NCBI RefSeq assembly: GCF_009695765.1
Contig: NZ_VUNI01000012.1
Coordinates: forward strand, 1 to 64,000
Source: Roseburia porci
GTDB lineage: Bacteria; Bacillota; Clostridia; Lachnospirales; Lachnospiraceae
DNA: 64,000 nt
Reading direction: 5' to 3'
Made by a program: the position numbers and the translations under genes. Shown here one piece after another: positions 56,129-63,531 of this stretch. Positions within the stretch are counted from its first letter, which is position 1. Each line of letters starts with the position of its first letter. The notes under the pieces were generated by a model. The model was given only the letters and a program-made list of their open reading frames with translations. It searched no databases and had not been told where the DNA came from.

Positions 56129-56384
56129 TGCTCTCAACCTCCGTTTCGCCGGTATTGAGAAACTCAATGAATTTATCCACATTCACAAGAAACTTATTAC
56201 CGGACTTAATATGCACGATTTTGTTCTGTTTGCACATCTGCCAAAGTGCTTTATATGAAATACCAGATTCATCTGCAAGAGTCTGTAAAGGCACCATACG
56301 AGGAATGCGTACATCTGATACAATAAAGTTAAACTCCTGCTCTGGTAAAGTGTTCGTATTGTTTGCATTATTCTTCTTTGCCAT
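56103..56384 (-). CDS. Excisionase-like helix-turn-helix protein
   Basis: A 93-residue protein. VPLQTLADESGISYKALWQM, then NKIVHIKSGNKFLVNVDKFI is the winged-helix layout of excisionases and AlpA/MerR-like small regulators (a helix-turn-helix followed by a basic strand). The start at 56384 has GGGAG upstream; a longer in-frame version is unlikely. In related elements such a gene drives excision together with the integrase, but here it lies in the upstream operon rather than with int. Confidence 0.75.
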   Translation of the reverse strand: MAKKNNANNTNTLPEQEFNFIVSDVRIPRMVPLQTLADESGISYKALWQMCKQNKIVHIKSGNKFLVNVDKFIEFLNTGETEVESNDKESNTA

Positions 56385-56428
56385 TTTTGTATTCTCCCTT
56401 TCGATTAGGGACACGAATACAAATTCAT

Positions 56429-56640
56429 CTGAACTATTGTATTGTTGTCCATGTTTTTGTGTTTGCTCCATCTGGACAACTGGACTATTCTTTAGTGACC
56501 GATTTATTTTATTCTCAATTTTATGTTTATCCCCAGAGGTTCTCTGTTGACTTCTGGTGAACTTTTATCCTATACCATAGGAATACATTACCTTATGACT
56601 TCTGATTCAATCTGGACTATCCTGTGTTATTCTGAGATTA
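56429..56640. repeat. Degenerate CTGRACTAT repeats in a 260-base gap
   Basis: CTGAACTAT (56429-56437), CTGGACTAT (56480-56488) and CTGGACTAT (56612-56620) occur in the same orientation, with two ACTTCTG copies between them. The stretch 56611-56640 also resembles 59996-60022. The gap holds no gene; these may be binding sites for the element's Rep, Xis or integrase. Confidence 0.45.
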
Positions 56641-56644
56641 TCCT

Positions 56645-57328
56645 TTATGCTGTCTGTTCGTCTGGATTCCATGCGGAAGGCTTCTTAAACGCATTGACCT
56701 GTTTTTCAATGTTTCTAAGGTGGAATCCCTGCATATACACAGAAGCAAGCCCCTGTTCAGCTTCTTTCAGTTCAGATTCTTTCAATCTGTCAAAAGCCTG
56801 TTCAGCAGAAGATTTACTACCCTCAAAAGCACGCTCCCTAATCTTTGCAGATACCATATCAGCATAAGCAGGATATTTAAGCAGTTCCAGAACAGCCTTG
56901 CTACCGATAACACCAGAATTGATAGAATCTGTCAAAACCTTAGTAATACGGTTTGCATGATTGCTGTTCATCACTTTAGGCATCTGAGACATAAGCTGAA
57001 GTGCTTTGCTCTGTACTGCCTGTGTATCGTCCTTTTCATTTGCATAGTCATAACCACGATTGCGGATTTCCTCAACTCTGTTATTCATACGGTCATACAC
57101 AAAAGCATTTTCAGCAACCATATCCTGCAATTTGCCCTGGAGTTTTTCATAGATTTCATTTACCATGTTCTTATCTACACGCTTATACACAGAAATAAAA
57201 TCTCTGACGCTTGCAACCAGAATACGCACATCATCAATGGTCTTTGTTTTTCTGAACTGTTCAAGCAGTTTATTGTAGTTCTCAACGATAGTCAGTCCGT
57301 TGTTTGCAATAGTATTGACCTTAGCCAT
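56645..57328 (-). CDS. Helical element protein of unknown function
   Basis: A 227-residue, mostly alpha-helical protein with no membrane helix. The first half (VENYNKLLEQFRKTKTIDDV, DFISVYKRVDKNMVNEIYEK) and the second (AQAVQSKALQLMSQMPKVMN, GSKAVLELLKYPAYADMVSA) are charged. It ends VNAFKKPSAWNPDEQTA. No family is recognised; its place after phage-like small genes allows a structural, adaptor or replication role. GGGAGG precedes the ATG at 57328, which lies inside the end of the 45-residue gene. Confidence 0.7.
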   Translation of the reverse strand: MAKVNTIANNGLTIVENYNKLLEQFRKTKTIDDVRILVASVRDFISVYKRVDKNMVNEIYEKLQGKLQDMVAENAFVYDRMNNRVEEIRNRGYDYANEKDDTQAVQSKALQLMSQMPKVMNSNHANRITKVLTDSINSGVIGSKAVLELLKYPAYADMVSAKIRERAFEGSKSSAEQAFDRLKESELKEAEQGLASVYMQGFHLRNIEKQVNAFKKPSAWNPDEQTA

Positions 57329-57458
57329 TTTCTTCTTCCTCCCATTCGTTATTTTCGTTTTCGTCTGACACAATCACAAATCCTTGTTCCTTGTAGAATG
57401 TATCATACGCGCCTTGCGTTACCTCTGTGGTAACTGTTCCGTTTGTAATCTTTACCAT
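57321..57458 (-). CDS. 45-residue phage-like acidic protein
   Basis: Reads MVKITNGTVTTEVTQGAYDT, FYKEQGFVIVSDENENNEWE and a Glu-rich end. The pattern of a strand, then the TxGAYDxFYKxQGF motif resembles short phage proteins (YqbF-like) located near head genes. GAGGACG precedes the ATG. Its end overlaps the next gene by eight bases, and it follows the DUF5681 gene directly, so translational coupling is likely. Function unknown. Confidence 0.65.
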   Translation of the reverse strand: MVKITNGTVTTEVTQGAYDTFYKEQGFVIVSDENENNEWEEEENG

Positions 57459-57460
57459 AA

Positions 57461-57814
57461 TTATTCGTCCTCATTTTCATCTGGGGCATTGTTCCATTCA
57501 TCTTCCCAGTCATCTTCGTTCCAGTCCTCGTTTTCTTTACCGTATGGAACAATCCTAATCACAGTAGGAGCAGTATCTTCTGTACCGTCTAAAAGAAAAG
57601 CAGTATTTGCACCATAAGCCTTGTCAATGATGTACTTACAAGCATTGAATCGGTCCTTGTTATATCTGTCATTGGCAATCTGGATTATGCTTTGCAGAGC
57701 TTCAACGGTAGAAGATTTAAGCAACCTCTGAAATTGCTCCTTTTGTGATTTCTGCTCTGCGGTTTGCTTAGGTCTGCCTTTTGGATTACCGCTTTGTCCT
57801 TTAGCATAAGGCAT
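57461..57814 (-). CDS. DUF5681 protein, terminase small subunit-like
   Basis: A 117-residue protein. The N-terminus MPYAKGQSGNPKGRPKQTAE is the DUF5681 signature seen in phage and prophage proteins near terminases. A helical part (RLLKSSTVEALQSIIQIAND) follows, ending in an acidic Asp/Glu-rich tail of about 25 residues. If it is a small terminase subunit it could redirect helper-phage packaging, as in phage-inducible islands (inference; no large subunit is present). GGAAGGAG precedes the ATG. Confidence 0.75.
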   Translation of the reverse strand: MPYAKGQSGNPKGRPKQTAEQKSQKEQFQRLLKSSTVEALQSIIQIANDRYNKDRFNACKYIIDKAYGANTAFLLDGTEDTAPTVIRIVPYGKENEDWNEDDWEDEWNNAPDENEDE

Positions 57815-57830
57815 AGAAAATCACTCCTTC

Positions 57831-58040
57831 CTACATATCATAGATGTTCACGCTCCTTGTTGTAGGATTCCAGTTCTCTATGAATTTCTGTTTTACTTTG
57901 TCTTGTGAGAGATGAAATAAAATCTCTTGTTTTTCCTGTATCTCTGCTTTGAGAGATGCGATTAGCATATTGTAAGCCTGTGTTCCCGTTCTGGGTTTAT
58001 GCTTCAATGTAATGTCTGCTGATATGCGTTCTACCTGCAT
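57831..58040 (-). CDS. 69-residue element protein, function unknown
   Basis: A short protein with a central helix (SLKAEIQEKQEILFHLSQDK) and ending WNPTTRSVNIYDM. AGGGGGTGTTCACTA precedes the ATG. It is packed 16 bases ahead of the DUF5681 gene in the same operon. I do not recognise a family; it may be a small phage-like or replication accessory protein. Confidence 0.6.
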   Translation of the reverse strand: MQVERISADITLKHKPRTGTQAYNMLIASLKAEIQEKQEILFHLSQDKVKQKFIENWNPTTRSVNIYDM

Positions 58041-58253
58041 TAGTGAACACCCCCTTATTGTTAATGTACTGTTATCTGTCTGTGTATCTGTCTACTTTAT
58101 AGACACTTTTTGAAATTCTTAATTCGCTCAAACACATCAAATAATGGCTTTTATACACTCATAAATGCTGTTTTACACATAGATTTTGAGTTTTGCACTT
58201 TCTTAATTTTGGGGTCGCAGGGTACCAATTATTAGTACCTTAGAAGCCCTCTT
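58041..58253. other. Gap between the Rep-like and 69-residue genes
   Basis: About 210 AT-rich bases without a gene. One inverted repeat, GGTAC and GTACC around a nine-base spacer (near 58,220-58,240), lies just after the Rep-like stop. It has no U-run, so a protein-binding site is as likely as a terminator. Confidence 0.4.
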
Positions 58254-59243
58254 TTATAATGAATTGTGCATTTGCTTTACGGTTCGTATTACATCTTCTG
58301 GCATACCAAAATTGTTTTCACGATAATATGCAATGACCTGTTTTGACCTGTCGCCCTGTTTCTTAAACGCATACCATTTTTTCAATGCCTTGCGTAGCAC
58401 CTCAACATCAACAATACATTCCTTGCATTTGTATAAAGTTTCACTAATTTCTTTACCAGAGTTAGAGGTCGTCAAACATTCAAACACCTCTTGCACACAA
58501 CCATTCAGCATAGGTTTAATGTTCTTTTCGCATATATCAGTAAATGTTTCTTGGTATTGGTCAATTAGCTTTCGTAAAGACTTTCTTGTGAGAATATCCT
58601 CTAATGACATTCTATCGGCATACATACTATCGAGCATTCGTTCTAAGAATACAAACTCAACACGAATAAGGTTGCTTTCCACTAACGGATTTCCTTTATC
58701 ATTTTGTTCCTTAGACTTGTTGTAAACTTTCAAACGGTAATAATGGTCTTTTCTGTATATAATGCTGTCTTGGTCCTTACGAAAGGTTTTCTTTTTGTCC
58801 CTTGCTTCCTGCGCAATAAAAGTTTTGTCAACTGATTTCTCAAACAGATTGATTACATCTTTCGGTTTGCATTTGCCCACACATTTAATAGTAATGTTGC
58901 ACTCCATGCTTGACACATTCAACTGCTTTAATATCTCGTTGGAGTAATTACCTTTCATGTGCTTTTTTAAGTATGCTTTCATGTATTCGATAACCTTATC
59001 ACTAATCAAATCTATCTGAATACAATCAGATAACTGAAATGGTTGAATGTTGTTTGGTCTTACTGCGTGTGGTAAATTTACATAAGCAGAGACTTTACCA
59101 CCTAAGCACTCAATCCATGCAATATCTTTGCCCGATTCATTAGTTAGAGTTTCCTTTGGAAATGTTACAGTTTCCAAGCCTTTTATTGTAAGTTGCATTT
59201 GGAAGTTGATTCCGTCTGCACCTTGTAGTTTTTTCTTTCCCAT
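58254..59243 (-). CDS. Probable replication initiator (Rep-like)
   Basis: A 329-residue cytoplasmic protein. The pattern YRKDHYYRLKVYNKSKEQND followed by ESNLIRVEFVFLERMLDSMY resembles the core of phage/plasmid replication initiators of the gpII/Rep type (a Y-x-K motif, then RxE). The catalytic Tyr and HUH pair could not be confirmed by eye. The rest is helical and basic. The ATG at 59243 has GAGGTG just ahead. An iteron-like region lies at 59,919-60,022, upstream of the operon start, as expected for an origin. Confidence 0.55.
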   Translation of the reverse strand: MGKKKLQGADGINFQMQLTIKGLETVTFPKETLTNESGKDIAWIECLGGKVSAYVNLPHAVRPNNIQPFQLSDCIQIDLISDKVIEYMKAYLKKHMKGNYSNEILKQLNVSSMECNITIKCVGKCKPKDVINLFEKSVDKTFIAQEARDKKKTFRKDQDSIIYRKDHYYRLKVYNKSKEQNDKGNPLVESNLIRVEFVFLERMLDSMYADRMSLEDILTRKSLRKLIDQYQETFTDICEKNIKPMLNGCVQEVFECLTTSNSGKEISETLYKCKECIVDVEVLRKALKKWYAFKKQGDRSKQVIAYYRENNFGMPEDVIRTVKQMHNSL

Positions 59244-59245
59244 TT

Positions 59246-59371
59246 TCACACCTCACTCATTGCTTTCTTTATGTCTTTAATCAGTGAAGCGGTTTCTTTG
59301 ATGATTTCCTCAATTAAAGCAATGTAGCTTTCAGCATAATAATTTCTTTCTTCAATCTTTGCTCCGTTCAT
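59246..59371 (-). CDS. 41-residue helical protein
   Basis: Reads MNGAKIEERNYYAESYIALI, EEIIKETASLIKDIKKAMSE and a final V. A single amphipathic helix is predicted. GAGGTATAAATT precedes the ATG. The stop lies two bases ahead of the Rep-like start, so the two are coupled. Function unknown. Confidence 0.65.
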   Translation of the reverse strand: MNGAKIEERNYYAESYIALIEEIIKETASLIKDIKKAMSEV

Positions 59372-59394
59372 AATTTATACCTCACATTCTTTGC

Positions 59395-59691
59395 TCAAAT
59401 ATATTCATCAATGCAATTCACATCAATGCTGTTCAAGATTTCCCTTAACTTGATAAACTCTTCCTTAGAGAAAGTGATACCACGCAAAGGATATTGCAAT
59501 CCGTCTCTGTCAGATACTCGCCATGCTCTAATATCAAACACAGGCTTCTTGTCGTTCCACTTTACAATCGACACTTCCTTTGAGAATCCACGAAAGCCTA
59601 CCATAATAGTGTCAATATGTTCCTTTACTTCGTACTCGGTAACCTTACCAGCATTACACGCAAATTCATGCTTATTTGTTTTGTTATCCAT
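59395..59691 (-). CDS. PC4/YdbC-like ssDNA-binding protein
   Basis: A 98-residue protein matching the YdbC family (PC4 fold). EYEVKEHIDTIMVGFRGFSK, EVSIVKWNDKKPVFDIRAWR and GITFSKEEFIKLREIL give the strand-strand-helix order and the conserved W-N-x-x-x-P and DIRxW. Members bind single-stranded DNA and are common in conjugative and integrative elements. The ATG at 59691 follows AAGGAAA. It is first in the leftward operon, behind an attenuator and an element-type promoter. Confidence 0.8.
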   Translation of the reverse strand: MDNKTNKHEFACNAGKVTEYEVKEHIDTIMVGFRGFSKEVSIVKWNDKKPVFDIRAWRVSDRDGLQYPLRGITFSKEEFIKLREILNSIDVNCIDEYI

Positions 59692-59730
59692 TTTCCTTGT
59701 TCCTTTCGTTTTGTTTTTAGACAATAAAAA

Positions 59731-59774
59731 AGAGAAGCCAGTTAAACCTCGTCTAAAGGTAACTTTGCTTCTCT
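59731..59774 (-). promoter_or_regulatory. Attenuator in the leader of the replication operon
   Basis: AGAGAAGC pairs with GCTTCTCT across a structured 28-base loop, followed on the minus strand by TTTTTTATTG. It lies 40 bases ahead of the PC4-like gene and about 45 bases behind the predicted transcription start. The loop contains GTTACC and GGTTTAAC, which may form a competing stem. Confidence 0.65.
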
Positions 59775-59820
59775 AAAGCACTAATTTATTTAATTTGACT
59801 AATCTTTTCCGACCTGTATA

Positions 59821-59849
59821 TATTATACCACATTATTTTCTGAAAGTAC
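59821..59849 (-). promoter_or_regulatory. Element-type promoter 3, replication operon
   Basis: On the minus strand: -35 TGTACT, 17-bp spacer beginning TT, -10 TATAAT with TGG extension. It drives the long leftward operon (PC4-like to HNH). The layout is the same as promoters 1 and 2. Confidence 0.7.
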
Positions 59850-59918
59850 ATAGGCAAAATAAACTTTTTTCCTTATTTTTCCGACTATTTTCTTGAGGTC
59901 CTTTTTATATATAATCCT

Positions 59919-60022
59919 CAGATTAACCAGATTGACCCCAGATTGATTTTAATGGATTAACCTATATTTTATATATCCTATTCCTAAAGGTCAATTCTGG
60001 ATTATCTGTGAACTTCTGATGA
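59919..60022. repeat. Tandem CAGATTRAC repeats and inverted partner (candidate origin)
   Basis: CAGATTAAC (59919-59927) and CAGATTGAC (59928-59936) are in tandem. A third CAGATTGAT follows two bases later, and an AT-rich stretch (TATATTTTATATATCC) is next. Then GGTCAATTCTGG (59989-60000) is nearly the reverse complement of CCAGATTGACC. Iterons beside an AT-rich stretch upstream of a Rep operon suggest an origin or a recombinase-binding region. Confidence 0.5.
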
Positions 60023-60158
60023 TACCTCTTAAATAAACAGTAATACAATAGTATAAAGTTGTTATGCCTATCCACAAAATACAAAGAGAATTAAGGGCAA
60101 ATAAACCGAAACTCATTTGTTCAGTTTTGCGTTGTGCAGTATGAGAGATAATTGTCAT
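59991..60158 (-). CDS. Possible 55-residue single-pass membrane protein
   Basis: Reads MTIISHTAQRKTEQMSFGLF, ALNSLCILWIGITTLYYCIT and VYLRGIIRSSQIIQN, with one predicted helix in the middle. AAAGG lies at suitable distance ahead of the ATG. It overlaps the repeat region at its end, so it may be chance. The rest of the 59,775-60,337 gap has the promoter and repeats listed and nothing else clear. Confidence 0.3.
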   Translation of the reverse strand: MTIISHTAQRKTEQMSFGLFALNSLCILWIGITTLYYCITVYLRGIIRSSQIIQN

Positions 60159-60337
60159 AAAAGCCTTTAACTGCAATACTTTGTTGACCTTTTCTGCCTT
60201 GCCAAAAGTGAAACTCAATGCTATGCTTTTTCTATATTGCTTGTGATGTCAGTATTACGCTTGCTGAACAAACAAGCACAATCCATAAAAAACTATTTTC
60301 TATAATTGTATCATAATCACATAATCCAGAAAAGAAA

Positions 60338-61360
60338 TTAAATTTTCTTTTCCAATCCTTTTACTATCTTATCAAAATCAGATTCTATCGGCTGTGTCTT
60401 GTTAAAAATATCATATTCCTGATATGCTTTCTCCACTGCCTGCTTATGGGAAATACGTCCATTATCTTTCAAGATATCATATCTGCGGAACGCAAGGAAC
60501 TCGTTCACGCTTTTTGAAAATTCCTCCATAGTAAAGACGTTTTCACGTTCAATCAAATCCTCTATGTAATCAAAATATCCTGTAACAGCACGTTCTAACT
60601 GACGAATCTGTTTTTCGTTCAAATAGTTTTTGGCAATCGGTGTATCCGATTTGAGAATACGACCATCAGGAGCATTTTTCCATGTGGTCAAGCCCATATT
60701 TTCCTTGGTGTGGTCAGCCTGATTATACACAATTTCAGCCGCTGTTTTACCGGTAATGGCATAATGAAATTTGTTCTGTATGGTTGCATAAAAATGATAT
60801 GCAGTATCAGAATCTCTATTGTAATCAATGCTGCACTCTGCAAAGATATCGGTTATCTGTTGCCATATTCTGCGTTCGCTGGCACGGATGGAACGAACTC
60901 TTTCCAGCAATTCACGGAAATAGTCTTTTCCAAAAGCTGTTGTACCCTGTTTCAGGCGTTCGTCATCCATAGCAAAGCCCTTTATCATATATTCCTTCAA
61001 AATACCGGTTGCCCATATACGAAACCTGGTTGCCTGAATGGAGTTTACTCTGTAACCGACGGAAATAATGGCATCCAGATTGTAATAATTGGTAGGAATA
61101 GTCTGTGTTTTATCCTGCATTGCTCCGTGCTGAGTGGTTGTTGCAATTTTTGCAACAACCACTTCCTCATCCAGCTCACCGGATTCAAAAATCTTTGCTA
61201 AATGGCGGCTGATGCCCGACTTGTCAATACCAAACAATTCAGCCATGGCTTTTTGTGTCAGCCATATCGTTTCATCTTTTATCAAGGCACTGACTGTTAC
61301 GTTATCATCTTCGGTTCTGTACAGCACCATTTCCATTTGCTTTGTAATATCTGTATTCAT
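60338..61360 (-). CDS. RhuM family protein
   Basis: A 340-residue cytoplasmic protein of the RhuM (virulence RhuM) family. The N-terminus has a helix-turn-helix (WLTQKAMAELFGIDKSGISR) followed by HLAKIFESGELDEEVVVAKI, then the core YYNLDAIISVGYRVNSIQAT and RFRIWATGILKEYM. The C-terminal part (HYAITGKTAAEIVYNQADHT) is typical. The molecular function is unknown; genes of this family often sit beside restriction-modification or phage-defence loci. GAAGG precedes the ATG, 29 bases after the DUF6076-like stop. Confidence 0.88.
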   Translation of the reverse strand: MNTDITKQMEMVLYRTEDDNVTVSALIKDETIWLTQKAMAELFGIDKSGISRHLAKIFESGELDEEVVVAKIATTTQHGAMQDKTQTIPTNYYNLDAIISVGYRVNSIQATRFRIWATGILKEYMIKGFAMDDERLKQGTTAFGKDYFRELLERVRSIRASERRIWQQITDIFAECSIDYNRDSDTAYHFYATIQNKFHYAITGKTAAEIVYNQADHTKENMGLTTWKNAPDGRILKSDTPIAKNYLNEKQIRQLERAVTGYFDYIEDLIERENVFTMEEFSKSVNEFLAFRRYDILKDNGRISHKQAVEKAYQEYDIFNKTQPIESDFDKIVKGLEKKI

Positions 61361-61389
61361 AATCAGCCTTCTTTCTTATAGCAGGTGAA

Positions 61390-62298
61390 TTAGTTAGCGT
61401 TGTCTTTATCTTTAGCACGGCTCTTATACACATTATACTGGTTTTTACATTTACCACTGCAAAATACGCTATTAGGTCTGTTGGCAACAAAGGCTTTTCT
61501 GCAGTGTTTACATACCTTCAGTGAGGACTTTTCATCTGTAAGCATAAAAGAAAACATCATCTGCACACCCAATAGCAGAGAATGGAAATCCCAGACAATG
61601 GTAGGACGTTCAAGCAGCTCTATGTGATAGGTTGGCGCAATACCGCCAAATGCCACCATTCCCTGACGGTAAGGCTGTTTTTGCATATCATCCAGCATGT
61701 CAAAGTCCTGATAGTATAGAAAACTTGACATAAAGGTAAATGCCCAGTCCTTGAACAGTGAAACAAGCCAGTCATACCTTTCTGCATATTCTTTCTGAAA
61801 GCTCATCATTACTGCCTGCGGTTTGTTTTTCATGGTCATAATCAGTGTCATCATCTGCACATCGTCCGTATTCCAAGAAGATTCCATCCCTTTTTTCACA
61901 AAATCAATCTTATCAAAAGGAAAGAAGTACGAAAGATATTTTTCAGTGGTCATGCTTTCTTCCTTGATAAAATGATTTTTCGGCAGATAGACTGCTTCAT
62001 ATGTAATAAAATCCGGTGTAGTAGGAAGTGCGGTCATAAATCCAAGCAGTCCGTAACTGGTAACAAAATCCATAATGGCATTCTGCAGCTGTTCCTGTGT
62101 GTTGTTTTTGTCCATGCATATCAGTCCCAGGTTTACCGCCTTTAATACCATCTGCTCCGAATCCTTCAGCGGATTATAAAGATACACTTTCGCATCTGGT
62201 GAAGGTGTGATATATAACGTACCTTCTTTATCTTCCCTCCATTCATATTTGTCATATCGTACCCAACTGGAGCTGGTTCTCTGAAAAAGGTTACTCAT
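61390..62298 (-). CDS. DUF6076-like protein with C-terminal zinc finger
   Basis: A 302-residue cytoplasmic protein. Most of it is of unknown fold (start MSNLFQRTSSSWVRYDKYEW). The C-terminal about 40 residues form a clear treble-clef zinc finger (CKHCRKAFVANRPNSVFCSG, then KCKNQYNVYKSRAKDK), like CGNR-type RNA/DNA-binding modules. It resembles DUF6076 as I remember it; the function is unknown. GGAGGCTTTT precedes the ATG. It has a good promoter, and the RhuM gene follows, so they are one operon. Confidence 0.75.
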   Translation of the reverse strand: MSNLFQRTSSSWVRYDKYEWREDKEGTLYITPSPDAKVYLYNPLKDSEQMVLKAVNLGLICMDKNNTQEQLQNAIMDFVTSYGLLGFMTALPTTPDFITYEAVYLPKNHFIKEESMTTEKYLSYFFPFDKIDFVKKGMESSWNTDDVQMMTLIMTMKNKPQAVMMSFQKEYAERYDWLVSLFKDWAFTFMSSFLYYQDFDMLDDMQKQPYRQGMVAFGGIAPTYHIELLERPTIVWDFHSLLLGVQMMFSFMLTDEKSSLKVCKHCRKAFVANRPNSVFCSGKCKNQYNVYKSRAKDKDNAN

Positions 62299-62356
62299 AA
62301 AAGCCTCCAATCTGATCTTTTAAAATGTAATCTGTATCATCTTAAAATATATTACT

Positions 62357-62385
62357 ATCATACCAAGCCTGTCCTGTAAGGTCAA
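62357..62385 (-). promoter_or_regulatory. Promoter of the DUF6076-RhuM operon
   Basis: On the minus strand: -35 TTGACC, 17-bp spacer, -10 TATGAT with TGG extension, about 60 bases ahead of the start. Its -35 is of the host type, not the TGTACT type of the neighbouring element. Confidence 0.7.
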
Positions 62386-62448
62386 TTGGTATTTGTGATT
62401 TCCTTCGTTTTCTTATTCTTTTTATCCGTAATTAGTGTCAAGTAGGTG

Positions 62449-62782
62449 TCATAAAAAATATTCTAGCACCATCTGTTCCGGATTTGTAAGGGAGATGCGA
62501 TTATCCACCCTGCTTTGCAGAGCCTGCATAAAGGATTTGCGGAGCTTCTTTAACATGGTGTTACGGATTTTACGAATATTTCTGTCGGTTTGTTCCCGAA
62601 ACACTGCAATCATCCGGCACCAGCTCATGCATTTCAAAGGGGCAGTTATAAATGGCATCAAGGAAATCCCCTTTCATTATCTGTTTCCAGAAAACATGGC
62701 TGATGGGAGCAGGAATTACAATCTCATCCGGTGACATTCCACACTCTAAAGGCACGTCAGATCTTCCTAAGGGATTCACCAC
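62449..62782 (-). pseudogene. Frameshifted gene of unknown family
   Basis: From a GTG at 62782, the first frame reads PLGRSDVPLECGMSPDEIVI and MKGDFLDAIYNCPFEMHELV. After about 62,610 the coding signal shifts frame to AVFREQTDRNIRKIRNTMLK, then SRVDNRISLTNPEQMVLEYF and a stop at 62449. The joined protein would be about 110 residues. I do not recognise it; it lies between the RhuM operon and the transposon remnant. Confidence 0.45.
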
Positions 62783-63008
62783 CTTTCAAAAATATTTTTC
62801 CAAAATTTGTAGAAACAGTTCCGCTTTAGATACTGCATTTCTCCTATAAGTGAAGAAGTAATCTTATTCGTAAAAAACAGATTACTTAAATTTAACAGAA
62901 AGGATTCGGATTTTATGAAGCTTTATTTTGTCCGTTGCCGCAGTCCGTCAAGAATATTTACGCCATAGCAAACGCATGTTCGTATTTCAAGAAGGAGGTG
63001 GAATTTTT

Positions 63009-63182
63009 ATGGAGCAGACAAAAACTATGGAACAGGTAACATCCACTTTTACTAAAAAGATTGGACAGACCATCTATAAGGTAAATGTGTTTTTCGCAGA
63101 GAATACCATAGCTACTTTTGAGGAGGAGCTGAAGCGTTATGAAGCACAAAAGAAGCAGCTAGAGAAACGTAGGAAGGAGTAA
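63009..63182 (+). CDS. TnpW-like transposon protein (probably truncated)
   Basis: A 57-residue product. TFTKKIGQTIYKVNVFFAEN is the TnpW signature of Tn4451-type mobilisable transposons. The following FEEELKRYEAQKKQLEKRRK is a coiled coil more like the start of DUF3847 proteins. AAGGAGG precedes the ATG. The reading frame hits TAA at 63180 and continues beyond as a DUF3847 fragment, so the gene looks like a fused and broken version. Confidence 0.65.
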   Translation: MEQTKTMEQVTSTFTKKIGQTIYKVNVFFAENTIATFEEELKRYEAQKKQLEKRRKE

Positions 63183-63306
63183 GAACGAAAAATCCGTACC
63201 CATCGTCTGATTGAAATCGGTGCGGCTGTGAAGTCGGTGCTGGGAAGATGTATTGAGATTGAGGAAATCCCAAAGCTCATTGCATTTTTAAACAGGCAGG
63301 AGCGAT
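63183..63306 (+). pseudogene. DUF3847 C-terminal fragment
   Basis: In frame after the TAA of the TnpW-like gene: ERKIRTHRLIEIGAAVKSVL, then EIEEIPKLIAFLNRQE. RTHRLIxxGAAVxSVLG is the DUF3847 core. It ends where the relaxase fragment begins in another frame. DUF3847 genes normally sit just ahead of mobA/mobL, as here. Confidence 0.65.
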
Positions 63307-63471
63307 GGAAAATCGGCAGTTGCTTCTTCTGCCTACCGTTCCGGCGAAAAGCTCACGGACGAACGCACAGGTCTTATCCATGACTTTACAAAAAAGCGTG
63401 GTGTGGTATTTACAGAAGTTTTACTTCCGGAACACGCACCGCCGGAATACGCTGACCGGAATGTGTGCTGA
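63307..63471 (+). pseudogene. MobA/MobL relaxase N-terminal fragment
   Basis: Reads GKSAVASSAYRSGEKLTDER, TGLIHDFTKKRGVVFTEVLL and PEHAPPEYADRNVC, then TGA. SAYRSGE, the T-x-x-x-HDFTKK segment and LLPEHAPPE are the first conserved blocks of MobA/MobL relaxases. The remaining several hundred residues, including the HxH metal site, are gone. It is not functional. Confidence 0.8.
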
Positions 63472-63531
63472 CTGGGCATTGCATGTCGCACGATGTCCGG
63501 GGGACATCGGTTTTGCGAGGACCGGAATGGA

